Shown piece by piece: positions 38,293 to 50,200 of a DNA stretch of 64,000 bases (its first letter is position 1; each line of letters opens with the position of its first letter). The notes under the pieces were generated by a model that made no database searches, had not been told where the DNA came from, and saw only the letters and a list, made by a program, of their open reading frames with translations. A program made the position numbers and the translations under genes. The DNA is from Drosophila pseudoobscura (lineage: Eukaryota; Arthropoda; Insecta; Diptera; Drosophilidae): positions 8,618,001 through 8,682,000 of the forward strand of contig NC_046680.1 in assembly GCF_009870125.1 (NCBI RefSeq), in the 5' to 3' direction.

Positions 38293-41200
38293 AGAACAGC
38301 AGCAATCACTGATTGATGGGGAGTCAAGCGGGAGACAGGAGACAGAAGACAACATGCGGCTTCGCATTGTCATCGGCATGGGGCGCAACAAATTAAGCGT
38401 CTTGTGTGGTCGTCATCAGCGGAACGCGGCAACATCAGCAGCCGCAGTAGCAGCGGCAGCATTGCGGTAGATCGACGCCACCTGGTCAGAGTAGGCCCCA
38501 AACTGAGCTCCAACTGCAGCCCCAGCACCGAGTCCGAGTCCGAGTCCAACTCCGGAGAGTGACCACCGCCGGCGATGCCTAAATTCAGTTGGACACGAGC
38601 GCCAATGCAGCGATCAAGTGACATTTTATTGTCGGCAAACGCTGGACGGCTGTTTTTGCTGGTGCCTCTGTTTCTGGTGCTTCTACCCTGTACTTTTAAG
38701 AGCGCGAGGGTACATGGGTTTCCCTAGAAACAGGTACAAACAGCTGCTCCTAGGAATCAAGCTACAGTTACCTTCCAATTATCCCAATAATTTAATCATT
38801 TTGAATCTTTCAGTTTCGATCATTGGATATCCTCTAGTCGATGCCCTCACTGGGAGTGCTCTCATTTGTGGCTGCTGCTTTAGCTATTTAGAGGCATGAA
38901 AGAAGCGACAGCAACTGAGCCTGAGGCCGAGACCTGAAATTGGCTCTGAATCTGGCTCTCAGGAGTCCTCACTTGGATAATTGACAAGAATTAATTCATT
39001 CCATTGATCGGTGAGCGTTGAAATGTCGCAAATTTAATTATTGAAGTCGCGCTGCCAGTCCAATCAGCCTCCGAGACTGTGGGTGGGCGCGCGGATGCCA
39101 ATAGAGAGCGGCTTAAGCGGCTCTTACCATTCCATTCCTTACCTCCCCTTCCGCTGGCCGGAGGACAGTCCATCGTCCAGTCGTTCATTCCCTGGCCTTT
39201 AAGTAAAACAAACAAGATGACAAAAAGGAGTACGAATGGATTGAAGCGGGGAGCAGTGCAGTTCAGGTGGAGTGCCGCCAAACGAGAACCAAACAAAACG
39301 AAAATGTTTCCTGACAAATTTCTGCCATTTCAGCTGGAGCCAGGAGATGGATGCCGTGCCTGCCTGTAAAAAAAGCTAAAAAAAGAGAAGGAAATTCAAC
39401 GATTTGTGCAGTCATCGGAAGCGGAAGCAGCAGCAACAGCAGCAGCACTGACAGAGGCACATCCTCTCTCCATCCTGATGAGCTAGTGACGAGGACGACA
39501 GGCAGTCCAGTCCTTTGGAGTGGATGAAAAAGAGCAGAGTGGAGTCGAACGAAGGACTAAAGTGGTGGGGATTGTCGCTCTTACTGTTGACTTAAATCGT
39601 TTAGGTAAAGTTAAACAACTTGTTCCGTTAATTGTTAAACAATGCCCAGGCAGCAGTGTCTCCTCAGCTCTGCACTCCACTGTCCACTGGACATTCGGCA
39701 GAATGGGCTCTGCTCTGGGAATAATTGATGGGAAAACTGAAAGCCGGCAAAAGCGATGGAAACGACGCGAATGATGGAAAGTGCAGATGAAAAAAAAACC
39801 CGCTTTAAGATGTGAGGAAACGGAAACAGAGATTTCCGATTTACCTGCATTTTGGGCGATAACTTTAAGGAAGATACCAGGTCAAATCAGAAGAATCTTT
39901 CTTGGGATCAGACAGTGAAATATTCTGTTATTTTGACTGGGAGTCCATTCCATTTCATTCCTTTTTAACCTTTTCTTCCAACAAGTATAATTTTCATAAA
40001 TAATCCCATTAAATGTTGTTAACTTAGTTTTTCTCGAAACTTTTGGGCTCTTGAAATATAATTGATGTTGCTAATGAACCTTTTTTCATACAATATGTGC
40101 ACTTTTCCGACATTTCCCTTATTTGTTACTCTTTTCCCTTTCAACCGAGTGGATGGGTGGGCTGGGATGGGATGTTTCAATGGAAAAAGGGTGAAAATGT
40201 TGCCGAAAAGTAATGGAAATAACCAGAGGAACAACCAGCAGCAATGGCATCTCCATATGCAGAAGTAGATTTCCGTTGCGTGTCCCTTGGGGATACATAC
40301 ATGCTTCCCTTCCATGCCACCAGCCTGACCTCTCGCCCCCCAATGGGTTGACAAAAAGGACAAAAATACATACGCATATGGAGGATAAATCTAAATTTCA
40401 AGTTCAGTTCTGTCAGTTTGCCGCATGTGGCTGAAGATTGATAATCCTATTGATGTCTAAGTCGTGCAATAATGGGAATAAGAAATTCGATATGATATTT
40501 GAATTGTTTGGCCAAAAATTGGGGGACCAAATCTGCCTTAAACATGGCTTACAGATTTTCTTCCTTGAATTTTTATCCCAGTCTTAGAGTATGTGGGATA
40601 CCCACTAATGGGATTTACATATTATTTTCAAAAGTTTGATCCTTAATTTAATAATTATAATACTAAATATTCTTGAATTTCATGCTTAAAATAATGTTTC
40701 CACATTTCACATTCGAAAAGCAGAACAAACTAAGCGCCCGCCAGTCGGTAAAGCAGTTTGTACTAACCTTTCGCCGCTCTCTTCGGTCTGTGCCTTTCTC
40801 TTTGCCAATGGGAATTTCTCTTAGTCATTCTTATTGGTGACTCGTCCACCGAGACACAAAGAGAACGAACAGAACACAAGAGACATTTAGAAATTAATAC
40901 AGCACACGGGAATACGGGAAAAAAGGAAATAAAATGTATATAAAATGTATATAAAATGTACCCAAAGCTGCGTAGAGCCCCTGAAAAATCATGTAAATTT
41001 CCTGAAGCATCGAAAGATCTTTCCCGGTCTAAATTATGGACACGTTTCCCACTTCAAATTTGTCGGGAAAAAAATAAAATTTATTGCGGCAAAAAGGAGA
41101 ACAAAATTAAAATGCATTACAAACAATTTGTTCTCGATGAAATCTGAGGGGGGTGGGGTGGGGCAAGGGGAGGGTTGTGGCAGTCTGGGGGAATACGTAT

Positions 41201-41835
41201 AGTAAGCAATGCATATTAAATTTTACATTTTTTTCTGTGTTTCGGTGCCGTTCTGGCAATTAAACTCCCAGTGAATTTTCCACATTTTGAACAAAAACAA
41301 TATATATAATAATACAACAAAAAAAATAGAAGAGAAATTTGCATTGTTTGCATATTTAATAAAGCTAATCAAACACGTCGCGCCCTCGCCAAACCCATCG
41401 GACGACTCCCGACCCTGATCTAGAGGCTGACTCCGTGTCCGTCCGGTCGTTCCCTATACGGCCGATCCCTCCCCTTTTCTGTTTCTGTTTCGGTGAGGGT
41501 TTGCGCTTGCCCTGACAGCATCCTTCACATAATTTATTGGCCGGTACTCAAGGACGCGCAAACGAATAAAATACCAAAAAAAAAAAAAAAAAAACAAACA
41601 ACAAACGAATATCAAACAAAACTGTGAAAAACTCAGCGGGAAACCGCCGACGGAAGTCAAACTAATTTGTTGTCATTTTTATGCGACAAAAACGAAAACA
41701 ATAAAACGACAAAAACAAATTGTTAGAAAGGAGGGGAAAGCAGATCCCTGCAGCTGCCATGAAAACTGATGAATTATTGATTGAATTAATGTTTCAACGA
41801 TACGATACGAAACACAAATCGGAACAAATTTATAG

Positions 41836-42341
41836 ATTATACACACATTAAATAGGGATCTCTAAGCAGCACGATTTGCTAAGGATCAATTTTGTATAAC
41901 TTTCGCATTTATTGATAATTTATTGTTCAATTTGATTTTACATAGTGAAGATTTTATGGCAGAACAGAGAAGTAGGTGTTTTCGACCTTATAAAGTATAT
42001 ATTTATGTTCCTAATACATCCATTTATAATTTTGAATAACTCTGATAATAAAAGTGATCCCTACATCGGATTACTGCATAAACGATCCATTATTCACACA
42101 TTAAATAGGGATCTCTAAGGATATCGTTTTGGTAAGGATCGATTTTGTATAACATTCGCATTTATTGATAATTTATTGTTCAATTTGATGTTACATAGTA
42201 AAGATTTTATGGCAGAACAGAGAAGTAGGTGCATTCGACCTTATAAAGTATATATTTATGTTCCTAATTTATCCTTTTATAATTTTGAATAACTCTGATC
42301 ATATCAGTGATCCCTACATCGGATGGCTGCATAAACGATCC
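41836..42341. repeat. Tandem duplication, two 253-bp copies
   Basis: Positions 41836-42088 and 42089-42341 align end to end with no net length change and about 20 mismatches, roughly 92% identity. Shared landmarks include TTAAATAGGGATCTCTAAG, CGCATTTATTGATAATTTATTG, GGCAGAACAGAGAAGTAGGTG and GCATAAACGATCCATT. The junction shows short homology (ATTAT versus ATTATT). The unit is AT-rich and non-coding, and I do not recognise a transposon in it. Confidence 0.93.
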
Positions 42342-45039
42342 ATTGGTTTTGTCTTTGAAAATAATACAATGATAGAATATATCTTTCCAAAGTTACCAGC
42401 AAAGATTGATTCAAACGGAATTCATTCAGGGTTCGAATATAGTCGAATATTGATAAAATCAAGCTAAAAAATGGTAGATAATTGGAGTCCATATGAGTCC
42501 TTTGATTATTAAACTGTTAAATTCTATAAGATATATCTTTAATACTGATTATTCTTTAGGCCAACCGATCTCACTTACTAGATTTAACCTCCGGTTAACC
42601 TTTTCGGCTCCCATCGTTGGCTTCAGGACATCCCACCCCAATGCCGATGCTTATCATAATCACAGGAAATCGGTTGTAAAGGAAAAAACAACACACAGCA
42701 AATACGATTACTTGCAACAAATGGCGGCGACCGCAGCAGCGGAAGTCAACAACTGCTTGTTGTTTAATTAACGATTGTACAGAGAGGCAGGGGGGGGAGG
42801 GGCAGCAGACACTTTCGAGTGTCAACTAACAATTTTGTGGGCAGCCTTTCGCGGGTTTCAAAGGATATCCGCGCATATGGACTGAAATTGATGATGTGAG
42901 CAAGTGGCACGTAATCAATTTACTTGCAGCGCACTCCGCCACACTTGCCTCATTTCGAATGCGAATTTAAGATGGCATTGTCCTGCGACCCACCACCATA
43001 CCATCCACTTTAGGGGGTGGATGGGCCTGCCCTGCCTCATTAGGATAGCCGCCGCTGGCTGCTGTAACAGTATATCCTCAACATATGTGCCACCAGGACC
43101 AGGATGTTCGGAATCCAATTGGTGCGCATTGATAGCACTGAATGGGATCCGAATGTAACCTTTAGGACATTGAATTGTATTCGAATCGGATTAGAGTTAA
43201 GTTTTTTCGTGCGGTTAAAATGAGTGTGTGAATCGAATAGATACATACATACTTGTATCATATTACCCGCTTTAAGGGAATGAATTTGAGATCCTTTTGC
43301 ATATGCAAATGCTCCTTGAAGAGATTGAAAAAGGGCAGAGTACACAGAAACACAGCACACCCATGAATTGAACTAGATTTCACGTTGATTAAAAGTGTGT
43401 TTAGAGTGTTTTTAATACTTCCCATATTTATTCTTCCCGAATTCTTGGTACCCTACTTTTAAAGCTAATTTTTAACGGCTTGGGTTCTCCGATTTATTTA
43501 AAATATGTTCCATTTTGTCCAATGACTTGTTGCTATTTTGAGTATAATTTTAAAATTGAACTCTCTATTCTCTCTCTCTATTCTATTTTTGGGAGATATG
43601 TATATATAGTTTTTTGTAATTTGGCTCTAATGTTTCCTTTTTCTGGGTGTGTGGATAGTGCTTTGAACCCGCGAAGATGGTTCCATTTTAAGTATTGGGA
43701 TCCTCCATTTGTGGATTTCCAATATGCTCATCTTAAACCCCCCAAAAACCTCTTGGTTAAGTTAATGGTTGTATCAAAATTCTTAAATTCCCCTCAGAGC
43801 AGACCTGTGTGGGGAGTGAGGCCACATCCCACCCACATGTGGGACATTCGTTTTATTTTTTGTTGATTTACCCCGTGCTCTCGTGTGGCCGTGTCTTATT
43901 TACAGCGACTTTGGGTCGCAGCGAGTCGCCCCTTTTATGTTCCTAATGTCGCATAAACAGTGCTTAATAATGCACTAACCTTGGAAGCATCACATCGCCA
44001 CTAACCGTGTAAAGCGTGGCCAAAAAATGTGTGACCCCCTCCCACCGCCCACCGCCCCACGCCCCACACGGGGTCGGGCTCGTTCGTCGACAGGGATTAA
44101 TATTTAATTCGTGTGCGTTTCCCAGGTTGTATTATGTGTATTCTGTATTTTAGGGAAAATTTAATGGCTGACAGAGGGCTCTGGCAAAAGGCTTGGGCAA
44201 ACAGCACGCTCTCCTTCGTCCTCGGGTTATCATCAGTCTTCATATATGGTGGATGCATGGGTTGGTATGGGATGGGATGGGGGGATGATTGGGTATGTCT
44301 TCCTTCTCCTTTTGTCTTCAGCGAAATTCGAAACGCAGGCGGCTGGGGGGAGACCTTTGGGATCATCGCGATGTTTACCTGGAGCACTCACTCGCGTTTT
44401 TGAGGCTATTGAAATATTCCGTTTGACCCGAAAACAAACACATACTCTCGTGTGTGTGGGATGGGGGCAAGTCCCGAAAAGAAAGTCAAGTCGAAGCTTG
44501 TTTGCCTCTGCCACTGCCCCTGCCCCTGCCCCTGTCTATAAATTTCCGTCTGTTTACAGCATTCGCTCAAAGAAGAAGATGCCTCTGACTCTGACTCCTG
44601 GTCGTCTCTCTGTTAATCACTGTTTTCATTATTTCTGCCCGACTTTTGCTGATTCGCACAATCGGCAGCGATTATCACGCCGTCGAATGGGTGGAGGGGA
44701 GGTCCTACCCCCAGAGTGCAATTAGCAGCAGGGGAAACTATAAAATTTCAGTGTTTGTCTTGCCAGATACTTTCGCCCCGATACGGGATGCTCCGGGATG
44801 CTCCGGGATGCGGTTAACGGTACGCCGTTGGGCCATATACCCGTGTTTGTGGTGTGTGGTGGTGGGGGGGAAAACAAAAGCAGGACCCTGCCACACCACA
44901 TGGAAGGCAATTTCTGTGTACGCATAATTGGCGTTCTGTGGCTTCGCCCACACCCAAGCCTCCGACCGCTGCTAGAGCACGATATTTGGCCTGGCAGCGG
45001 GGGAAGGACACGGAATCGCTATATTTTCTAGTCTAGTCT

Positions 45040-46994
45040 TTACTGCATATCGAACTGGGAGGCGCGAATCAGGCCATGAACATTCGGCTGGTAGAACTCC
45101 TCGACGACAGCATCGGTCATGTGATGCAGCCGGTCGTCCAGCTCCAGCCACTCCTTCTCCTCGGGCAGGGCGCAGATCTCGGTGTAGTAGCGCAGCTTGT
45201 GGTCGCGACTGGTGCTGCGCAGACTGACCACGAAGCCGTTGGTGAAGGTGAACGTGATCATCTGCTCGCTGGGAACCATCGGCAGTCGCGCCTTGCGGTC
45301 CGCATAGGCGGTGTCCAGGCCCTTGGTCAGATCCCGGACGTACACCACCTCGAATTCGCCGTCGAGGATGCACTTGGGATAGGTGCCCGGCAGGTCCTCG
45401 TCAAAGTTGCGCAGCCGCTCGAAGATCTGCTCAATCAGCTCCGGATCCTCGCAGGTGTAGTACGAGGAGAGCGTCGCATGGTAGCCGTACGTGTCGTAGA
45501 TCTCGCGCAGCTTCTCGATGAGCGTCAGGCTGCGGGTGGTCCGCAGGTGGCAGGCCATCGTGGCCAGGTGCGTGGCCGCCGTGATTCCGTCCTTGTCCGC
45601 CACATTCATGCCAAACATGAAGCCCAGAGGCTCCTCGAAGGCGAAGAGCACCGTCCGGCCAGCGGCCTGCAGCTCCAGCGCCTTGTTCCCCATCCACTTG
45701 AAGCCCGTCAGCGTCTCCACGTGCGTGAATCCCTCCGCTCGGGCAATGGCCCCCACAATCCTGGAGCTGACCATGCTCGAGAGCATGATGCAGTTGCTCA
45801 CGTCCGGCTTGGACGTGCGCGCCCGGTAGTTTTCCAGGGCCCACCAAGCGAGCAGGGCTCCCAGCTCGTTGCCCGTGAAAATCTTCCAGCGACCCTTGGG
45901 ATCCAGCTCGGCAGCGGCCAGGCGATCGGCGTCCGGATCGTTGGCCAGGATCACGGTGCAGTGCTCGGACTCGGCCTTCTTGATGGCCATCAGCAGGGCC
46001 TCCCTACCCTCTGCCAGGGATCGCAGAGTTCTGTGATTAGATATACATTCATGCAATGTAATGTCTGTGACTCACCTTCCGGATTGGGATAAACGAGGGT
46101 GTGGAACTCCGGATCCGGATCCTTTTGCTCCGGCACGGGGATGAGCGGCTTGAGGCGGGCCTGGTAGAAGGCCTCCCGCATGAAGGAGTAGCCCACGCCG
46201 TGCATCGGCGTGTAGATGAACCGCAGTTGGCTGCACTCGTTCGTCTCCAGGTGGGCGGGCGGCAGGAGCTTCTTCAGCATCTCATAGTACATCGGGTAGA
46301 TCTGGCGGTAGGGGTCCTCGACCAGCAGGCTCTCCGTCAGAATGCAGAGATCCCACGAGGAGGGCTTCGGCTCCAGGTTGGCCATAATGGCATCGTAGAT
46401 CTTCTTGTCGTGGGGCGGCAGTATCTGGGCCCCATTGGCGGCGTACACCTTGAATCCATTGTCCTCCTTGGGGTTGTGCGAAGCCGTCACCACAACGCCC
46501 GCCAGGCACTTGAGCGCCGAAACGGTGAAGGGTATGAAGGGGGTCGGTGTCATGCGATTGAACAGATACACCTTGTAGCCGCTGTTGAGGAACACCGCCG
46601 ACGTCAGCTGGGCGAAACGCTTGCTGTTGTACCGCCCATCGTAGCCGATGACCACGCCCTGCGTTTCCCGCTTCTGGATGCTCGGATAGCTGTCGGTGAG
46701 GTATGCGGCCAGTCCCTGGGCGGTCTGGATGATCACCAGATCGTTGATGGAATCGAATCCGGCTCGCATCCCGCCCCTCAATCCCGCCGTGCCGAAGGGT
46801 ATGCGATTGCAGAGGCGAACGCGCAGAGCCTGCCAGTCCTGGTCGTGCACCGCCTCGATCACCTGGTCCAGAGTGGCCTCGTTGCGGTCCCACAAGACCC
46901 AGTTCTTGATCTGCTTATCGAGATCCTCCTGGCCGGACAGCTCCAGCGACTTGAGCACCTCGGCGGGCGTCTTTGGGGTCTTCTTGGTGGACAT
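45040..46994 (-). CDS. Pgm2a: Phosphoglucomutase-2 / phosphopentomutase family enzyme, 629 aa
   Basis: Cytosolic alpha-D-phosphohexomutase superfamily enzyme. PGM2 members interconvert ribose or deoxyribose 1- and 5-phosphates and, less well, glucose 1- and 6-phosphates. Relatives make glucose 1,6-bisphosphate. Exons are 46994-46076 and 46010-45040, with a 65-base intron (GTGAGT...GGCAG). The splice gives YPNPEEGREALLMAIK, the PGM2-family junction. Visible motifs: FGTAGLRGG (67-75), catalytic serine loop TASHNPKEDNGFKVY (Ser172), metal loop DPDADR (331-336), GFKWMGNKA (409-417) and sugar-binding FAFEEPLGF (429-437). Length matches human PGM2 (about 612) closely and all key residues are intact. 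Start at 46994 (MSTKKTPKTP) has an AGAAG upstream context. The 919 coding bases of exon 1 end in phase 1. Flies have two PGM2-type genes, a and b. I assign the one near kn, and that suffix is the uncertain part. Confidence 0.96.
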
Positions 46995-47192
46995 CTTCTA
47001 AAGCCAAATCGATGATCCAATGATCACTGTTTACTATAAACAATTTTGTTGTCTGTGTGTTTTTTGCCGGATGTGTGTGACTGGTAACCCCTGACCTACC
47101 CATCCCTAGGATTTGCATGCTGTTGCTCCCTTCGAACGATTGAAAATTTATGCCCAAACTCATTGCGATTTACGAGCCCCCAGAGAGGGGCC

Positions 47193-47220
47193 AGAGACCG
47201 GAGACCAGAGACCAGAGACC
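47193..47220. repeat. AGAGACC heptamer tandem repeat near Pgm2 promoter
   Basis: About four copies of AGAGACC/GGAGACC, 200 bases upstream of the Pgm2 start codon. Confidence 0.85.
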
Positions 47221-50200
47221 ATGGCTAAGCTCCACATCAACCGCAAATTGATCCATTGGCAATTTGATTTGGCCAGGCCATTGGATTTATAGCCTCTTGC
47301 GAAGGCCAGGGCAAAAAAAAACAAAAGTTTAGGACGAGAGGCAAAGACTGTCCACATCAGAATTGATATATATATAGACATATTTTATGAACTGTTTCGC
47401 TCACTCTACCGGTCTTTGCCCTTTCTTTATAGCAGCATTAACATGATTTCAATTTGTCATCAATTATGCAAAGCGAGTCTAGGAGCCCAACCTCTTCTCT
47501 CCTTCCATGTGCATTTGGCACTGCGTCCATTGGTGTGGGTAATTTGCCGAACGGTAATTGGGTTACCCATGCAACATGCAACATTCATCAGACAGTGGGG
47601 GGCGGGGGGACAAAGGCTTCTTCCATTGTCTGGCCTCTGTTTTCTGGCAGTGCCATGTGCCATGTTGGGCTGTGCCTCATGTCAATTGCATTCTAAACAT
47701 TCAACGGCAGTGCTTTCAGCTCCACAGCAGACGGGAGACCAGAAGCCTCATCGGCATGCATTCGCATTTGGAATCCGTAGTGGCAGCATTAGTTAGGACC
47801 TCACACACACACACATCCACTCACACATTGGAAGTGCATTTCGCGTCAAATTGTCAGAGTGTTAATTAAAAATGGACACTTGAATAGGCAGGAGCAGGAG
47901 GCCGCCTCCTCACATGCACACATCCAGCTACTCGGCGGTTGTGGTAATTGTCCTGCACAACCTGGCCCCCATGCCCCCATGCCCCCCGCTCGCATGCCTC
48001 GTCCATAATCCTCCTGTGACACTGGAGATGAGAGAAGCTGTTTGCCTATGGAGGCAGAAATCATTGTTCAACAGTGGACGCCGGCATAAGGAAAGAGCCT
48101 TTCAAGTTTCAATGCCAAAATGTAGAAGCTCCGTAGTGAACACTTTTTTGGTTCAAACTCCCTTCAGAAAAAGTACGATACACTCAGAGAAAATTGGCAA
48201 ACACAACACAGCCATATTTAAATGAAATATTCGACTATAAAATAGTGAAATTAAAGAGAAATCGACCGACCCATATTTAAATATTTAATATTAATATTTA
48301 ATCTAAAACACGAAAATTTCGTGTCACGGTGTTTGTGATTCTATTCCTCCCAAATGGTGCGGAAATGGATGGTACATATTTAGTACGTATGCGAATAGGC
48401 TATGAAGTATTCTTCAACTTCCAACCACTACCCACCCATATAAAATCTAGGCATAATCAAGTATGCTTTCATCTGGAACCAAATATTCAATATTCCGCTC
48501 ACCCGAAAGAGCTGACTCTTGTTGTGGACAAAAAAGAGAGTAGACATGATTCAAATGGTTTGCGTTGCTCATCGGGAAAAGAGCAACGACCTCTAATTGA
48601 GGCACTACCAGAACCATTAAAGGCTTGGTCATCGGCACGGATCCCGATTAAAACTGTTCCAGAAGTCCATTTTCACTTTGAATTCATGCTTGCAAAGAAT
48701 ACCGAGTATTTGTATATTAATGTATACAAAATACAGGGATCAAATCCATTGAATCCTAAGACTTGCACTCGTACGGGTATTCCCTTTGATAAGTAGTGTT
48801 GTTCCTCTACTTAACACTTTCCCACGCCATAGAAAAGCCACATATTTCACGCCCAATCAAACCCCAAGTGTCATAAAGCAATTTCAAGCCCCACCAACGA
48901 TCAATATACCCGTAATCTATGAGAAATTAATGTGAACTCACTTGGAATACTTACGAGTATCGAACAGACCAATCTTCAGCTTGATTTATTAGCTCTGGTT
49001 TTTGCTAAGACGTAAGTAAGGGCTCCACTTCTGATACGATACCCATTCCCGGGCCACTCTCCTAATGTCTTTATCTATTGGATTTGTTTTAAGTGCTTTG
49101 TGTAACGTATCCCCACATTTGCATAGAGAATGCCTAGGCAATTTCCGAGCACGAAAATGTCTCTCTCTCTTTTCTTGCGGGCACAAATATTGAGTGTTTA
49201 CGGCCTACGAGTACGGCTCCCTTAGGTAATCCTCCCCCTGGTCTTCTGGAGTGGAGTGCAGCCAGCCAGCCATATAATGCGTTTGCATAATTTTAATCCA
49301 TGGAAACTGCAGGATTGCTGTTGTGTGAATTTTTTATGGCACCCGCGAGTGTCCTCTGCGGCAGAGGCAGAGGCAAAGGATGTGTGTATCTTCTGATTTT
49401 CAAGTTGTATAACTAACGCCTATCGAAGCTATTAAAATGCTAATTTACATCCAACGTTTTATGGCAGGCAGGCCCCCAAAGAGGGACCAAAGAAGGGAAA
49501 GCTATCCTCATTTTTATACTATTTTTAACCATCCTTCCCTCTTTTGAGTTCCATCAGAATTAAAACCGAATCATTCATTTCATTCGGACTCAAATTGAAA
49601 TTGACATTTTTGTGCGTGAAATCTGTAAATATTTTCTGACACATTTCATTCGTATTCGTTTGCCTAATGCCAATCAGAATCAGGCCTTTCCGAAACATTT
49701 TCCTTTGCCAGTCGAAAAGTGGTTTTTAATGTCTAGACCTGACATTTAAGACCCGTTTCGAAAGGAGCAGCATCTGGTGCCATGACAAATGTGAAATAAA
49801 TGCAAATCTCTGCTGAACTTTGATGAATCTAATTTGAAGCGTCAATCCAGGGGCTGCAGGACCTCATCTGTGTGTGTCCTTTTCCTTAATGCCGCCCCGC
49901 CCTTTTCCTTCCTTGTGAATAGTTTGAATCGCCTGCGAGTGCAAAAAATAAATTTCCTGCAATTTATTTCCGAGGCTTTTCACATTTTCATATTTGCCGG
50001 AAAATGAAATTTACATCATTTGTTTATTTGTACCACTCATGTCCTGTCCTTCCGGCGGCGGTCTTCCAGCTCCAGGGGGAATACTCCAGTCCAAGATGTG
50101 CAAAAAATATGAAAAAAAACCTCGCAAATTTGATTACCACCCGAAAAACCACAGAAAAAAAAAGGAAATATATTTGGTTGTTGTTTGTTTGCATAATATT

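Larger units (their letters stand above)
36140..45039. other. Intergenic interval between convergent genes
   Basis: About 8.9 kb in which I find no supportable exon on either strand. It contains GA repeats 38263-38292, an ATAAAATGTAT-type short repeat near 40930-40962, a 19-base A-run 41576-41594 and the 253-bp tandem duplication 41836-42341. Open frames at 43480-43866 and 44246-44725 have composition typical of chance. Confidence 0.7.

Noticed and set aside
46017..46056. Alternative start of Pgm2 exon 2 upstream of the splice site
   Set aside because: It reads into the intron. Joining 46076 to 46010 restores the family sequence NPEEGREA, whereas other joins break the frame.
45076..47015. 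Long open frames (338 and 304 codons) on the plus strand opposite Pgm2
   Set aside because: They mirror the GC-rich third codon positions of the real minus-strand gene and have no recognisable motif. The sense frame contains all PGM2 catalytic motifs.
48329..48796. 155-codon plus-strand open frame in the right intergenic interval
   Set aside because: It opens on GTG, its codon use is not biased like the neighbouring genes, and no signal peptide, domain or splice context is seen. The first ATG is at about 48365. Conservation would be needed to revive it.
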